Source of the DNA: Terfezia claveryi
Lineage: Eukaryota; Ascomycota; Pezizomycetes; Pezizales; Pezizaceae
Reading direction: 5' to 3'
Length of the DNA stretch: 64,000 bases
NCBI GenBank assembly: GCA_015179025.1
Contig: WHUX01000034.1
Coordinates: 124,001-188,000 of the forward strand
A program made the position numbers and the translations under genes. The notes under the pieces were generated by a model. That model was not told the DNA's origin. It saw only the letters and a list, made by a program, of their open reading frames with translations, and made no database searches. Numbering within the stretch: the stretch's first letter is position 1; each line of letters opens with the position of its first letter. This document shows positions 49,600 to 61,145 of this stretch, piece after piece.

Positions 49600-51293
49600 A
49601 AAGAAGACACTTGACGTTGAAGGGTCAGCGGGTGACGTCGGCAAAATGTTGTCTTGAACGTCTATTCTGGTTTTCGGAACCTTGCTGAGGGTGAAAAATC
49701 GAGCCAGCTTGTAATTTCATGCATTGTGGAAAGGATGCAGATGATTGTATTCCGAGGATTGCTGGTTCGAGAATGAGAACTGAAGAAGAGGTTGGCCAGC
49801 TTGATATCTGGCTGGCAGCCATGGAGTGACATCGGTCTGTATGGCTTTGCGACGGAAGGGGAATCCATATATACTTCTGAGCTTCCGGAGTTCGGAGTCA
49901 TTTTCAGAGTCTGCGATATGGTCCGCTGGCTGGAAGTCCCCGAAAAGTTCGTTTATTTCAGCTAGCTCACCAAGATCTTATCTGAATCGGTTGCATACAA
50001 ACATTCAGGTTCTAGACTAGCGCCAAAAGGACTAGATAGGACCAGTATAGGCCCGACGGGAATTTGTCTCTGCAAGACATAAGCAAGGGGCCATAGTAGA
50101 GTGAATTGGGGTGCATACCTGTTGATCCCACCACCATGATCCCATATTCATCTCAGAATATATTCTCTCGTTATCCTTATTGAATAACTTTACCGGTTCC
50201 CAGAGCATATGGGTCACATATGCTCGCTGCCGCAATAGATATTTTATACAATCTATGATATTGCGATAGTAGAAATCCGACTTGGGACGTAACGCATATT
50301 GAATGGAGCCTGTGGTCCAAGCAACCATTTTGTCCGTTTGCTTGGACAATGTGTACCCCGATTTAAAAGAGACACTTGACGTCGGAGAGTCCGCGGGTGA
50401 GCTCGGCAAAATGTTGTCTCGAAAGAAATCATCAATCCTGGTTTGTGGTACCTCGCTGAAGGTGAAAAACCGTGCGAGCTTGTAATCTCTTGCATTGTGG
50501 AATGGATGGAGATGATTGTATTCGGGGGAACGCTGGTTCCAAAATTGAAAGTCTCGGAGTAGTTGGCCAGCTTAATATCTGGCTGGCAGCTGCCGAATTA
50601 TGTCAGTCTTATATGCATTTGTGTTGGGGGGGGGGAATCGGGGGTTTCGGGGATTGGTTCAGCGTCGGAGTCATTTGCGGGATCTTCGAAATTATGATGC
50701 TGTTCCGGCTGGAAATCTTCGTATTGTATTATTCGTCCCACATCAGATTGATCAATATCCGAAATGCTTCGGCCAGAAGTTTCACCTTCTACGCTGGATT
50801 GAGAGCCTGATTGTTCAATAAAGGCTACCGTATCCTGGGGAACGTTGGTTTGCCGATGCGCCCCAGGGGTGAATCTCTGATTGGCTTTGTCGGGATGTTT
50901 GTTCTGGATGTGATTTGAATATGCTCCCCAAGAAGCATATATACTATTGCACTAGAGACAACGAGTCTTGTGGGAGTTCGTTAAGAGACTGATGTTCAAT
51001 GGTGGCATCTGTGTGTTCGAGAGAAGCCTTGATGGGGTCGGCCTGTAGACACACAAGAGGGGTGAATATCCGATTCGCCTTTTCCGAATATTTTATTTGG
51101 ATGTAATTGGAATATGCTCCCTACTAGGAAGCATATATACTGTTGCACCAGTGGCAGCGGGTCTTGTGGGAAATTGTAGTTTTTGGGATGTGTTTGTGGA
51201 GGGTCTGGTAAAGGGTTCGACACGGTTAGTCGCAAGCTCCATAGGCCTACTGTTTACGGATAGGCTGGAAATGAAACATACTGAGCCCTCCAA
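49600..51293 (-). pseudogene. Plavaka-type transposase fragments, partly duplicated
   Basis: The region 50409-50032 contains DFYYRNIIDCIKYLLRQRAY, VTHMLWEPVKLFNKDNERIY and SEMNMGSWWWDQQ. These match the Plavaka family of large fungal transposases (zinc finger plus RNase H-like core). Upstream, two tandem copies of a zinc-finger-like block (CHWCNSIYASWGAYSN type) lie at about 51200-51060 and 51010-50830. A block with HEITSWLDFSPSARF and similar occurs twice, at about 50590-50340 and 49830-49610. So two overlapping copies, or an internal duplication, are present. Frames change repeatedly; none is functional. Confidence 0.65.
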
Positions 51294-51479
51294 CTAACTC
51301 CCTACTATTCATCTTGTTGTACTTGCGATGGCTTCAGTTTGCTGTTGTCGGCTCTGAAATTAGATGGTGCGTGTTTGTGGTGGGGTCGTAATAATTTGTG
51401 CCAAGCACTGTTAGGGTGGGGCTGCGCGCCGCCAACCATACGTAAGCAAGTTAACCGACTTTATTCTCATTACATATAT

Positions 51480-51535
51480 TGTAGTCTCATGCCAAGACCC
51501 TCTGGCGCTCGAGCGTAGCGAGAGTCTTGGTTCAA
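51480..51535 (+). repeat. Left terminal inverted repeat of the 12-kb element
   Basis: Begins TGTAGTCTCATGCCAAGACC and contains GCTCGAGCGTAGCGAGAGTC. It differs from the right end only by two G/C to A/T transitions at CTCTGGCGCTC (right end: CTCTAGTGCTC). Confidence 0.9.
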
Positions 51536-51587
51536 ATGTCGGCTAAGTAATTTTTGTATGTTAGCAACGAAGTGCCATGCCAAATAC

Positions 51588-51629
51588 ACCTTAGGTCTAA
51601 TGTAATGTACCTTAGGTCTAATGTAATGT
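51588..51629 (+). repeat. Subterminal 21-bp direct repeat
   Basis: Two perfect tandem copies of a 21-bp unit starting ACCTTAGGTCTAATGTAATG lie about 50 bp inside the left terminal repeat and 90 bp before the first coding exon. A 9-mer TGTCGGCTA also sits just inside both ends (about 51537 and 63345). Subterminal repeats of this kind are often transposase binding sites (inference). Confidence 0.7.
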
Positions 51630-52018
51630 AAATAAACAATCGACCCAACAACCGACGTCCAGCTCAACGTCACCCCCAAATGAGACCATCCATCCATCAG
51701 ACAACGAAATAGGAAATTCGATGGACGCTGAAAATAATTGGGAAGATGCTTCAGAGGAGGAGATGCATTCGGACGACTATGATTTGGAGGAACTGGAGCC
51801 TGGAGGCAACTGCAGTGATCCCAGACTAAGTGATCCCGGGAGCTCCAAAAGCACCAGAAGCGCTATTCTTATAACTACCAAGAAACATAAAGAAAAGCGT
51901 AAACCGGGGAGGCCATTGGGTTCAAAGGGGCGAAAGAAGAGATTGGTAGAGAAATCGAAGCCCTGTGCAGAAACCACCGCAAATTTGAAAAAGGTGTTGA
52001 AAGTAATGCGCGAGTTTA

Positions 52019-54303
52019 CCATACTTCACGGGGATGCCGATCATCACTGGGAAACCGATCAATTTTTCGGCTATCTACCGGACATACGAGATCTAGTTAC
52101 ATAGACCTTAGAAGAAATATGGGAGGTCAGGGAGGGCCCTGGGGTAGGGGAGGGGGGTGTCTGAGGCCGTTCTGACCCAGCTGGGAGCCCTGTAGCAGGT
52201 GTAGCGAGTGTAATAGTAGATAAAATAGAACTAGACGAGGTAATAGAAATAGTTTCCAAATCACTGTCCCATTCATCAAGCTCTTCCCCACTGATACTCT
52301 CTTCCCCATCCGATGAACAAATAGTGACAAATGAAACTGCCTTACGTTTTCCAGATTGCTTGCGGAAGGGATGGGGGCTAGGTTGTAGAGGTTTGCCGAG
52401 CTGTTTAGAGGACTTCTGCAGCCGTTTCTTCTTTTTTGCTTCCATTGCCTCTCGTTCAATATATAACTCCTTGAGGGTCTTTCCATCCATAACCCGACCA
52501 TGAGACCTTCCTAGCTCCCTCCGATCAACTTTAGCTTCAAGCTTCTGTGCCTCTTGCCACTGCTGTAGTGTTCTCCGCTCTAGCTCCCGGTCCTTATCTG
52601 CAGCAATACCAAACTTCTCAAGTTGCTGAATTAAGTCTGCCAAATCTGCACGATCAAGGTCCGCTTCTTTGGATTTTAGTCGAAGAGTAGCCTGTCTTAC
52701 TCGTCGATGAAGCTCGGCTGTATTACGAGGTGTAGAGGGTTCTGATGGTGGGGCAGGTGCACGGGCTCTTGGCAGAGCTTGTCCATGCGTTAACTTGTCT
52801 AAGACATGTCTTGAATTAAATGGAATGAGACCTGCTCCTCGCCATGCACTGAGGATATTCTTCTTAGTATATGTTGTAGTTCGTGCTATTATAAGCATAG
52901 GAAGAAAGTTGCCTTTGGTGACTGCCACATTCCCAAACCGAACAAGATGATCAACCTGTACCCCATAAGCTTTCTGTAGTGGTGAAAATAATCCGACATC
53001 GAGTGGTTGAAGTAGATGAGTAGAGTGTGCTGGTAAACAGTAGGCAATGATGTTAACACTAAGGCAGAATTCAACAAACTCAACTGTAATATGAGATCCA
53101 TGACCATCCACGATTAGCAGTCTCCATTCTCTACCCATCACTATTTCTTTTGTTACCTCATGAAAATGTTTAATCCATTCCATCCCCAACATATGACTAG
53201 TCCAACCTTTTTTCGAGTAAGTAAACTTCCAGCCATCACAATCCACTTCCGGATTTTTCAAAGATTGATACCAGCCCATATAATGTCCTGCACCTTTATA
53301 TATAATTAAAGGAGGTAGTACAATGCCTTCTCCAGATATTGCTTCTACCACTGTAATCATCTCTCGATTTCCATCTGTTGCTAGTTTACCAGTCATACCT
53401 CGACCACGTCTTAAGCAAATAACCTTAGCTCGATCTGAAATCCCTTGCCTAAATCCCTTCTCATCCATATTGTAGGTTGTAGCATCGGTGATTTGGTAAA
53501 GCCGCTTAAGCTGTAAAAGCTTATTGAAGTGATCTCGGATAATTTCAGGATTGCTAGCCTTGATTCTTTTTTTGTCAAACTGGCTGCTGAGCTTTGAAAC
53601 AAGAAAGGGGTGACGATCCAGAAAGCGAGTAATCCAATTTTTCCCTACTGCAGATTTTTCATTCCACTCGGTACCTTTTAATAAGGCAACACCCTCCTTC
53701 ACATGTAAAATTCGAGGAGGGAATCCCCACTCCTCTAATTTTAAAATCCATCGTATAATTGCCTTCTCTTCTGCTGGTGTACACAACTGTTGTACAACAT
53801 GCCCCTTTACACGGGATTCTGCACCATTTAACCGCCCATGTAATGTAGCATAGGGAAGTCCAAAGGCTGCTGCTGTCTTCCGGATTGATGTGTATTTTCT
53901 CTGTTCAAATGCCAAAATTGCGCGCCGAATGTGCAGCTCTCGTTGAGCCTCTGAAACTTGCTTGCGTTGCTTTAGCCTTCCCATTGCTCGTTCCCGGCTT
54001 GCACTGGTCCCACATTAGCTTATACATTCCACTTGGTCGGTTTTCTAAACCTCATATAAAGAGTAGATAAATACTGGACAATTTTTTCCCAGCGCTCAAA
54101 CTATGTCTTAGATACCCTAAAATGTGTAGGATCCCTCGGAGTTGATGCTGCAAGGACTGCTGATTCTAATGTTACCGCTGGTATTGAAATCCGTCGCGAA
54201 CTGATGTTGTTGTAGCCTCGGAATTACCCCGCAATGCTGCGCCACTGATCGGCCTGTAGCTGATCGGCATCCCCGTGATGATCGGCATCCCCGTGAAGTA
54301 TGG
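52019..54303 (-). mobile_element. Nested pogo-type transposon, 2,285 bp
   Basis: Terminal inverted repeats start CCATACTTCACGGGGATGCC and match for about 30 bp at both ends (left 52019-52048, right 54274-54303). Both ends are flanked by TA (52017-52018 and 54304-54305), the target duplication of the Tc1/mariner/pogo superfamily. The right end has an extra tandem copy of the GATCGGCATCCCCGTGAT unit. If the element and one TA are removed, the host reading frame continues exactly, from VMREF into KFYSIS. The insertion is therefore recent relative to the DUF6589 gene, and its transposase is intact. Confidence 0.93.
52071..53984 (-). CDS. Pogo-type DD35D transposase
   Basis: A single intact frame of 637 residues. 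An N-terminal psq/HTH domain (RKTAAAFGLPYATLHGRL) is followed by a CENP-B/Tc5-type HTH (LTC PAEEKAIIRWI region through WITRFLDRHP). The DDE core has D174 (TYNMDEKGF), D293 (LLIVDGHGSH) and D329 (LLQPLDVGLF), the DD35D spacing of pogo/Fot elements. The C-terminal part is Lys/Glu-rich then Ser-rich. It cuts and pastes the element that carries it, using TA targets. The stop lies 53 bp inside the left terminal repeat boundary. It probably inserted after the host element began to decay, since it shows no premature stop. Confidence 0.95.
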   Translation of the reverse strand: MGRLKQRKQVSEAQRELHIRRAILAFEQRKYTSIRKTAAAFGLPYATLHGRLNGAESRVKGHVVQQLCTPAEEKAIIRWILKLEEWGFPPRILHVKEGVALLKGTEWNEKSAVGKNWITRFLDRHPFLVSKLSSQFDKKRIKASNPEIIRDHFNKLLQLKRLYQITDATTYNMDEKGFRQGISDRAKVICLRRGRGMTGKLATDGNREMITVVEAISGEGIVLPPLIIYKGAGHYMGWYQSLKNPEVDCDGWKFTYSKKGWTSHMLGMEWIKHFHEVTKEIVMGREWRLLIVDGHGSHITVEFVEFCLSVNIIAYCLPAHSTHLLQPLDVGLFSPLQKAYGVQVDHLVRFGNVAVTKGNFLPMLIIARTTTYTKKNILSAWRGAGLIPFNSRHVLDKLTHGQALPRARAPAPPSEPSTPRNTAELHRRVRQATLRLKSKEADLDRADLADLIQQLEKFGIAADKDRELERRTLQQWQEAQKLEAKVDRRELGRSHGRVMDGKTLKELYIEREAMEAKKKKRLQKSSKQLGKPLQPSPHPFRKQSGKRKAVSFVTICSSDGEESISGEELDEWDSDLETISITSSSSILSTITLATPATGLPAGSERPQTPPSPTPGPSLTSHISSKVYVTRSRMSGR

Positions 54304-57300
54304 TAAGTTCTACTCCATCTCTCAGTTCTTGTATGCCTTATTCTCTGATTCAGAGAGGAGTCTAAAGAACGTCTGTAGTCACTTTCTCTTGCAGGGTGGC
54401 TTTTCAAAATTATTGATAATGTGGCTGGAGGATAAACGTACTTCCCAATTGACAGTGGATCACCGCCTCGATATCCTCGACTTAGTTCTGTCATGGTTTG
54501 ACAAGGAGATTAATGTATTAGAAACGAGTAAATTGGTGAGGCGAACAGCGAGAGATTTCAACGCCACGGAGGTTGATAAGATATCTTTCAAAATTCTTCA
54601 AGATATTTATAAAAAGAAGTGTCCACTTATGTGGCAGCTAGTCCGGAGATTATGCAATGCAAAAACTCGCCCGGATGACGAAGAACGCTCAGATGACAAA
54701 GAAAGTGGAAATATCGAAGGAAGTGGAAAGATGGGGATGGATTCAGCCAGTGTAATCGATATTGTGGATGGAGGATCGACATTGGTAGATGAAACAGGAA
54801 TGGGTGGAAATAAGAGAAAAAGAGGAATAGATGAAGGAGAAGATAGAAGTGGTGCAAAGAAAAGGAAAAAGAAAGGCAGAGATCTGAGGCATAGGAATGT
54901 GATCGGAGTGACAGCAATGAGTATCGTCCTTTATGGTAGATCGTGGAGTTTGAATCGATTCCAATCATTAATGGGGTATTATTTGCATGCGGAGGGTACC
55001 AGTAGGAATTGTATGGAAACTCTGTGCGCTATGGGGTTGAGCACATCCTATTCGAACGTCCGGCAAAGTGAGATTGCCAATAGTGAGGCTGTTATAGCTC
55101 AATTAATTGAAAGGGTACAGAAGGAGCCATTTATGATAATCTGGGACAATATAAACAGATTGATTAGGGTGACACATGAGTACCTACACAACAAGGGACA
55201 TATGATCAACTGGACGACAGCTTCGATTGTTTTTCTCCAAGTTCCCTTGAGAGTTAAGAGATTCTGAGGAATCCGGCCATTCTGGAGGAGTGGTTTCATA
55301 CCTCAGAGAGGAAAGGCCTCAGGGGAGCTGACTTCTTGTTAGATGGTGATGCTCTAGCTATGCAAGCAGAGATTGGGCGTGTTCAGTTGGGGCGTTGATT
55401 GCTAAGTATTTCCCTCGACAAAGTAGATATGGTCGCAAGGTAGCTAGACAGGCAGCAATGCATAGATGAAATGGAAGCCTAAAAAAATCACACCCGTTCA
55501 TCTACTAAAGATGCAGAGAACTGACGTCCATGTCCTGCCAACGATGGATAAAAATAAGGGGACAGTGACTGGTACAATTGAAGCTTTCGAGGAGATCTTT
55601 ATGCAGCTGAAGTTAGATACTGCCACATTAGAGGAAAGGCGGATTCCCGCATGGGGGGATCAACTATCTGTTAAGTTGTTGCGGTTGGCACAGTTTCTGC
55701 GAAATAAGGAGAAACCAGGAAAAAATCTAAATTATGCAATTGGGTTGATAGGCTTTTTCCATTTGAGAATGGCAGTAATGTGGATGATATTGAGGTAAGT
55801 AGTATTGAGGTAGTCTTATGCCATGAGACTAGTATTAAAGTTCAGTGGGCAACAGATTATTCTGTGGGTAATAGATTACTGATCGTGTTTGTAGGTTCTA
55901 TATAGGCCATGAGGATGGACGAGATCCTAGTTTATTGAACAAATTTAAGAATTTGCTGAAGAGAACCAAAGTTAAGGAGAATTTGCCATGTTTCCATGCT
56001 TGTGAGGATTTAGTAAACCACGTCTATGATGGCCACTTGCTGGCAATAATGATGTGTGAGCTCCAAGTGGACAATGTGGATGCACTCGGTACAGCTGTTA
56101 GTCAATGTGACTTAGACGAGGTGATTGAGAAAGTATGTGAGAAATATTTCGACTTAGGCAAGGTCAACTCCATGAGAAAGGCAACGGGATATGATCAAAT
56201 AAGGAAGAAGGACCGGAATCAATTAATGGCTATGCAAGAAATAGTAGCAAAGGATGAAGAGCTGAAGCATTCATGTGAGGAGAAAAGTGATATTGTTATA
56301 GAAAATGGGATTCTGTTTATGCAAATAGTGTCAATCTATAGAGCACTATGTGAGGCAATCTCATAAGTACCTTGAATCTTGAGTCTGGTATAGGATAGTA
56401 TGTAGGTCAATATCAACGAAACATAGGCTTACATATAGATGGAATAGCTCATACTGATATCGTGGTGAAATAGGGATGGTGATACTGGCCGTATGATGCT
56501 GGTTATACAATTCTTGACGATAATGCTTTAGGCAAGTGGGCTAAACAACTATGCATTAGAGATGTTAGAATTGAGTATGTCTTTTAGAAAAGAGTGGGGC
56601 CTAGAATTCAAGAAAATTTATCTGGAAAATTCACTGGTGAATATGAGTGGGAGGAAAGGAGGTTGGATAGAGGTAGATCGATTCCAGGAACATGTAGTCC
56701 GTGTGATTTCCGATCGGTGGAACTCCAATGGTAATTTTTCGTCTGCCGATTATCTGCGGAAAGTGATCTCCCCTAATGCAATGTCAACAAAAAGTGTGAG
56801 AGAAAAGTTGAGGGAGGCTACAACTGGGAGAAAACCGAGGCAGTTCAAAAAAAGTGATCGCGAGCGTGGAGATGTGGTAATAGTTGCAAGAGAGGTGATG
56901 GCCGAAGAGGTTTTTCGTTTCACTCCAGGACGAGTTCAAGGGCATGGAAGAGAATATAAACGTTCAGTGGATTTATTAGTGGAAGGAACAACCAAGTTAA
57001 TGAAAGAAGAAGTGGTTTGTAATTTTACACGACACAGTGACTTGAGGATGGCAAAAGAAGTCTTACTATATAGTAGGGTGGACTGGAGGGCTGATGTGGA
57101 TAAAATAGAGGAAGATGATGAGATTTGGACTGGGATTGGAGGGGGTAGAGATGATGAATTTGAAGGGGAGGGGCTAGACTTTGATCTTTTAGATGAGTGT
57201 GGTGGGAGAAGCGACGATGATGGGTATGCAGATATAGATATGGATGAGGATAATGATGAAGATGAGAAAGAGGATACATTTTAATATAAGTATATACATG

Positions 57301-57377
57301 AATAATATTGTAGGAAAGTTGCTATAGAGCTACAATGATAGAGCAAAACATTGCCAAATATATGAAAAAAATTTGTC

Positions 57378-60300
57378 CTAAAGACTTGGGGCACAATTAC
57401 TATTGATAGAACTTAATGGCTGTGGGTTACGAATGCCAGGCTTTCGTAGAGTGCGAGTCTTTTTGGGAGCCTTAGTTGTAGTATTTGGAGTAGTCATTAC
57501 TCCATTAGATGGATAAGTATGTGAGTAGGTAGTCGATTCATTGAGCACAGTTGACTTTTTGATATAATTTTGTCGAGGTTTCCATACCGTAGATGTATTA
57601 GTACTATGAGATAGACTTGTGAAAGTTTCAGGTTCTTGGTTTTCTGACGGAATTTCGTTAACTGGACTCTGTAGATTCGGAATATGCCCATTTGCCTTTA
57701 AGGGTTGCGTAAGTACTATACGTTGTAGTTCTATACATTGCTTCATAAGATTAATATGTAACTTCCTTTGTTGAGCTTCCTTGACTCGTAATAGATGCCT
57801 ATGTTGCTTTCACTGTTCCATTGCAATACGTTGCTTTTCAGCTTTGTTAGCCACATTCTGCTTCTGAGCTTGTGCCTTTTCAGCTGCTATCTGCATTTCT
57901 ATTTCATATAGCTTTTGTCGAGCTTCTTCCTGCTCTCGCTGTCGTCATTGCATTAGGATTGGGTTATGGGTATACAACCATGAATGGTCTACGATACCCT
58001 CGACAAGGCCAATGCTTGCATATTTTGTAGGCTTTGGTTTCTTTGCATCAGCAAGTTCCTGGGAGATTTGTTTTTGTAGAGACACTAACATGTCGACAAG
58101 TCCTTAGGCTGTGAAATAAATTCTAGGTCAGCAGTATATATGAGATGGATGCAGATATAGTTCTATTAGTTCTGTCTTATGGCAGTACATACCATGGTCT
58201 TTAAGCAATGAAGCTTCCCATCTACAATCTTTGTCTAAAACTCGGGGAATATCTTTAAGACCAGTGATTCTAGCTGCTCGGCAGGCTATCTTGTTAATCC
58301 AGAAATCATCTATCAAGGCGTTCGGGGTGCTATATTGACTTATAGGGAAAATATCGATGTCTGCCCACATTTGTGTATGCCATGAGCGAATCGATTCTTT
58401 AGCTAAGGTCTTGTGCCACTTGGAAGTGATCCCTTATACTTCTGTATTACAGGCTTGATAGGATTGTTTACTTTTCTTTTGAGTCTGTAGTTCAAAATAG
58501 TTGGTTAAAGATATCTGTAAAGAGACACCCGCAACCATAATTTCTGTAATTCGATCTCGCTCACAGACATCATAACAGATACAACCTTCGGGAATCTTGA
58601 AGGTTTTCGATAATGGATCATCAAAGTAGTCTAATATTAGTTTTCTCCGACAACCCGTCATATTAAGGAACCACAAAAAGATTGGGTCTAAGTCAGCATA
58701 GACTTGAGATTTTGTTTGCCTGGACCCAGATTTATCCAATTTGGTCTTAGTGGAGGGTGTTTTTATATAGAGATTGAACATTATTGTACTTCCTGGATGA
58801 TCCACTGGCTCACGGAATTTCCTGAAGGTTTCTTCGACTTCTGTGTTGTCAGCTATTCGTGGTAACAAATATTTCTTAGGTGCGTACACAATTCCGACAC
58901 ATGCATCATCAATATTTCGACCCGCGCACCCTATGCGTTGTACAAAGGCAGAGAAATCCAGCATGTTTCCATCGATACCATACTGGATCACACGACGAAT
59001 ACCTGGAAAATCAATACCATTGGATGCATAGGCTGTTGCATAAAGCACTCAACATACACCTTTGGCAACCAACTTTAAGGTCTCAGATTGATATTCTGCT
59101 GAGCAAGCCGAGAAAAAGGGTCGAATAAGGTCCATTGCAATGCGGATATTACATTCTTCTTTGAGGAGTAGACGGTATTCAACGGCAAGCAACTTGCAAT
59201 CTGTGCGGTCATCCACATAAATAATCATTGGAAGCAAATTCAATTTATAGGGAAAAGCTGATTTCAATTCTATGATAGGACTGCCTAGTATCGGTGCTAC
59301 CACAAGACCGATACTATTTCGATTAATTGTCTCCTGATATAGGTATGTCGGATGTGAAAGATGTAAAGTCTTATGTACGAATGCACGAACATGTCGAGGC
59401 ATGGTAGCAGATCCTAGTAGGGTCAATATCGGTGCCTTCGGAAAGTTCGCTCGCAGAGATCCTAATGAACAAAAGTCCTCACGAAATTTTTGCTATCCCC
59501 AAATTAGATAGCATTCATCAATGACAATGAGAGAACAATTGACACGGAATTTACTGCGTGTACTTGTCACCCGGCGCCAGAAGCCTCCGTTTTTCGAACT
59601 GACAATTTCTGGTATGGCTAACACTATTTGATACTTTCCTTACGCTATGTCTTTCCATATGTCCGGGTGAGCATTAATATAATCATTGGTCAAACAAATC
59701 GCCATAATCCCTTGTTCACTGAATTTAAGAACCTTACTCTCATTAGCTTTTTCCAAAGTAGGTAACTTAGAAGACACCCGTAACTGTAGTGATTGTGACT
59801 TACTTGAGATTCCATCAAGGCCACCAAAGGAGAAATAAACAGAATATAATCTCCACCAAAGAGCGCTGAATACATAACTACAATCATGGTCTTGCCTGCT
59901 CCCGTGCCGACAACACATATAACATCCTTGCCTTTCTTCAAATCCCAAGGTATACCCGCCTGCCAGTCCTTCAACTTAATTTGGTACAGCTCTTCAGCAA
60001 TACTTTTTGCTCTTTTAACGTGTGTGGCCCGCCTCTCTTCAAGATTTCTATACTTGTAGGTAATCTTATGAAATAAAGGACTTCCAGCAGGTGAAACATC
60101 GTCGTCATCATCTTCTATATCACTTTCAAACTGGCCATCTTCCTCTTGAACGTCCTCAACTATTCGTGCTTGGCCACCTTGTCCACTACCATGAGCTTTT
60201 GCAACTACATTCACTCCTACTACCCCCAAAGTCCTGCTATTCTTTTTCATAGTGTCTTTCACCCATGGCAACTTTCGCTTATTCCGTCCTGTATTCCATT

Positions 60301-60625
60301 TAAGTGGAGAATTTCCTGTGGGGCTAATTGTTGTTGCTGTCCACGTCGAAGTAGGCGTCAAAGTAGGTGTCGAAGTAGAGCCCATCGTCGTCGCTGCCTA
60401 CGTCGAAGTACTGTTTTGCTCTACTGACGTGGCCATAGACGCTATCGATGTCGCAGTTGAAGTGGTTACTCCATGAGCAACAGCCCCTGTAGGACTCTTC
60501 AAAAATGTTTCCATCCTTGCTTCTATCCCAACCATATAGGGTTTGTTGTAAACAGGATAGACGTAGTAGGATTGGGTTATGTGTGCTTGGATGAAGTGGT
60601 TTGGTTCTCGTATTTCTGATGGCAA
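57378..60625 (-). pseudogene. RecQ-like helicase of the 12-kb element
   Basis: From about 60625 on the minus strand. The N-terminus is poorly conserved, then YQIKLKDWQAGIPWDLKKGK, motif I (VGTGAGKTM) at about 59895, SPLVALMESQ, a 38-nt intron (59803-59766), LPTLEKANE, ICLTNDYINAHPDIWKDIA, a DExH-like VIDECYLIWG (about 59525), LTLLGSATMPRHV, FVHKTLHLSHP, GIDFPGIRRVIQYG, and motif VI QRIGCAGR (about 58955). The C-terminal part ends in a Gln/Glu/Lys-rich coiled coil. Stop codons interrupt it at 60398-60400, about 59641, 59508, 59049, 58434 and twice near 57830-57955, yet the frame is kept from 59765 to 57378. The protein was near 1,050 residues. Its best relatives are fungal RecQ-type helicases carried by repeats. 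Confidence 0.8.
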
Positions 60626-61145
60626 TCTACAACCAGCAATCTCTTCAAAACAACCATAATAACAGATTTGATCATTACACAGCTATAGATTTTGATGATG
60701 TATCAATATTAATTGTAGAATCCTTCCCTCCCCACTATATTAAAATTATGCCATACTTACATCAAGTGCACCGTTCGTTGGGTAGCAGTCTTAATCGTTG
60801 GCTCTTACCGATGTATGTACTTCGACGAGCCTAGACTCTACTTAGACAACATCTCGACCAACTTCGATGGGTATTTAGAAGCCGATCCAAACAGCCTATG
60901 ATCAAATAAATGACTAACTCTCAAATGATATCATCCACAAACTTGAATCTGTAATATCGAGTCATTGTTATAATATGATAAATACCTCACAGTGATTTCC
61001 TATAGCGATACGACTTTGCCTGGTTCAAGCAACTAAAATTGATTCTAGCTAAGTATCTTAGAGTATGGAAAGTAAAAGAACACCAATCCTGGCTACAACA
61101 GCCGAAGAGTGAAGGAATACACCTATCGTAATGGCATGAGACTAC

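Larger units (their letters stand above)
51721..57284 (+). pseudogene. DUF6589-type protein, split by a nested transposon
   Basis: The 5' exon (51721-52018) has an acidic start (MDAENNWEDASEEE), an AT-hook-like KRKPGRPLGSKGRKKR, and ends in VMREF. After the pogo insertion (52019-54305) the frame resumes at 54306 with KFYSISQFLYALFSD. Family blocks follow: SIVLYGRSWSLNRFQSLMGY, MIIWDNINRL, VLPTMDKNKGTVTGTIEAFE, WGDQLSVKLLRLAQFL, the intron at about 55796-55893 (GTAAGT), FYIGHEDGRDP, and ALEMLELSMSFRKEW with DRFQEHVVRVISDR, then a very acidic C-terminus. It is broken near 55262-55475 by small indels and at about 56540 by a TAG. DUF6589 is a fungal family, and its conserved acidic blocks (WDN, GDQ, ALE) hint at an RNase H-like transposase, which is my inference. 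Confidence 0.75.

Noticed and set aside
57378..60625. Claim that the helicase stops prove RIP
   Set aside because: Any stop codon can derive from a single C-to-T change, so codon identity is not evidence; only the lack of frameshifts and the terminal-repeat mismatches are suggestive.
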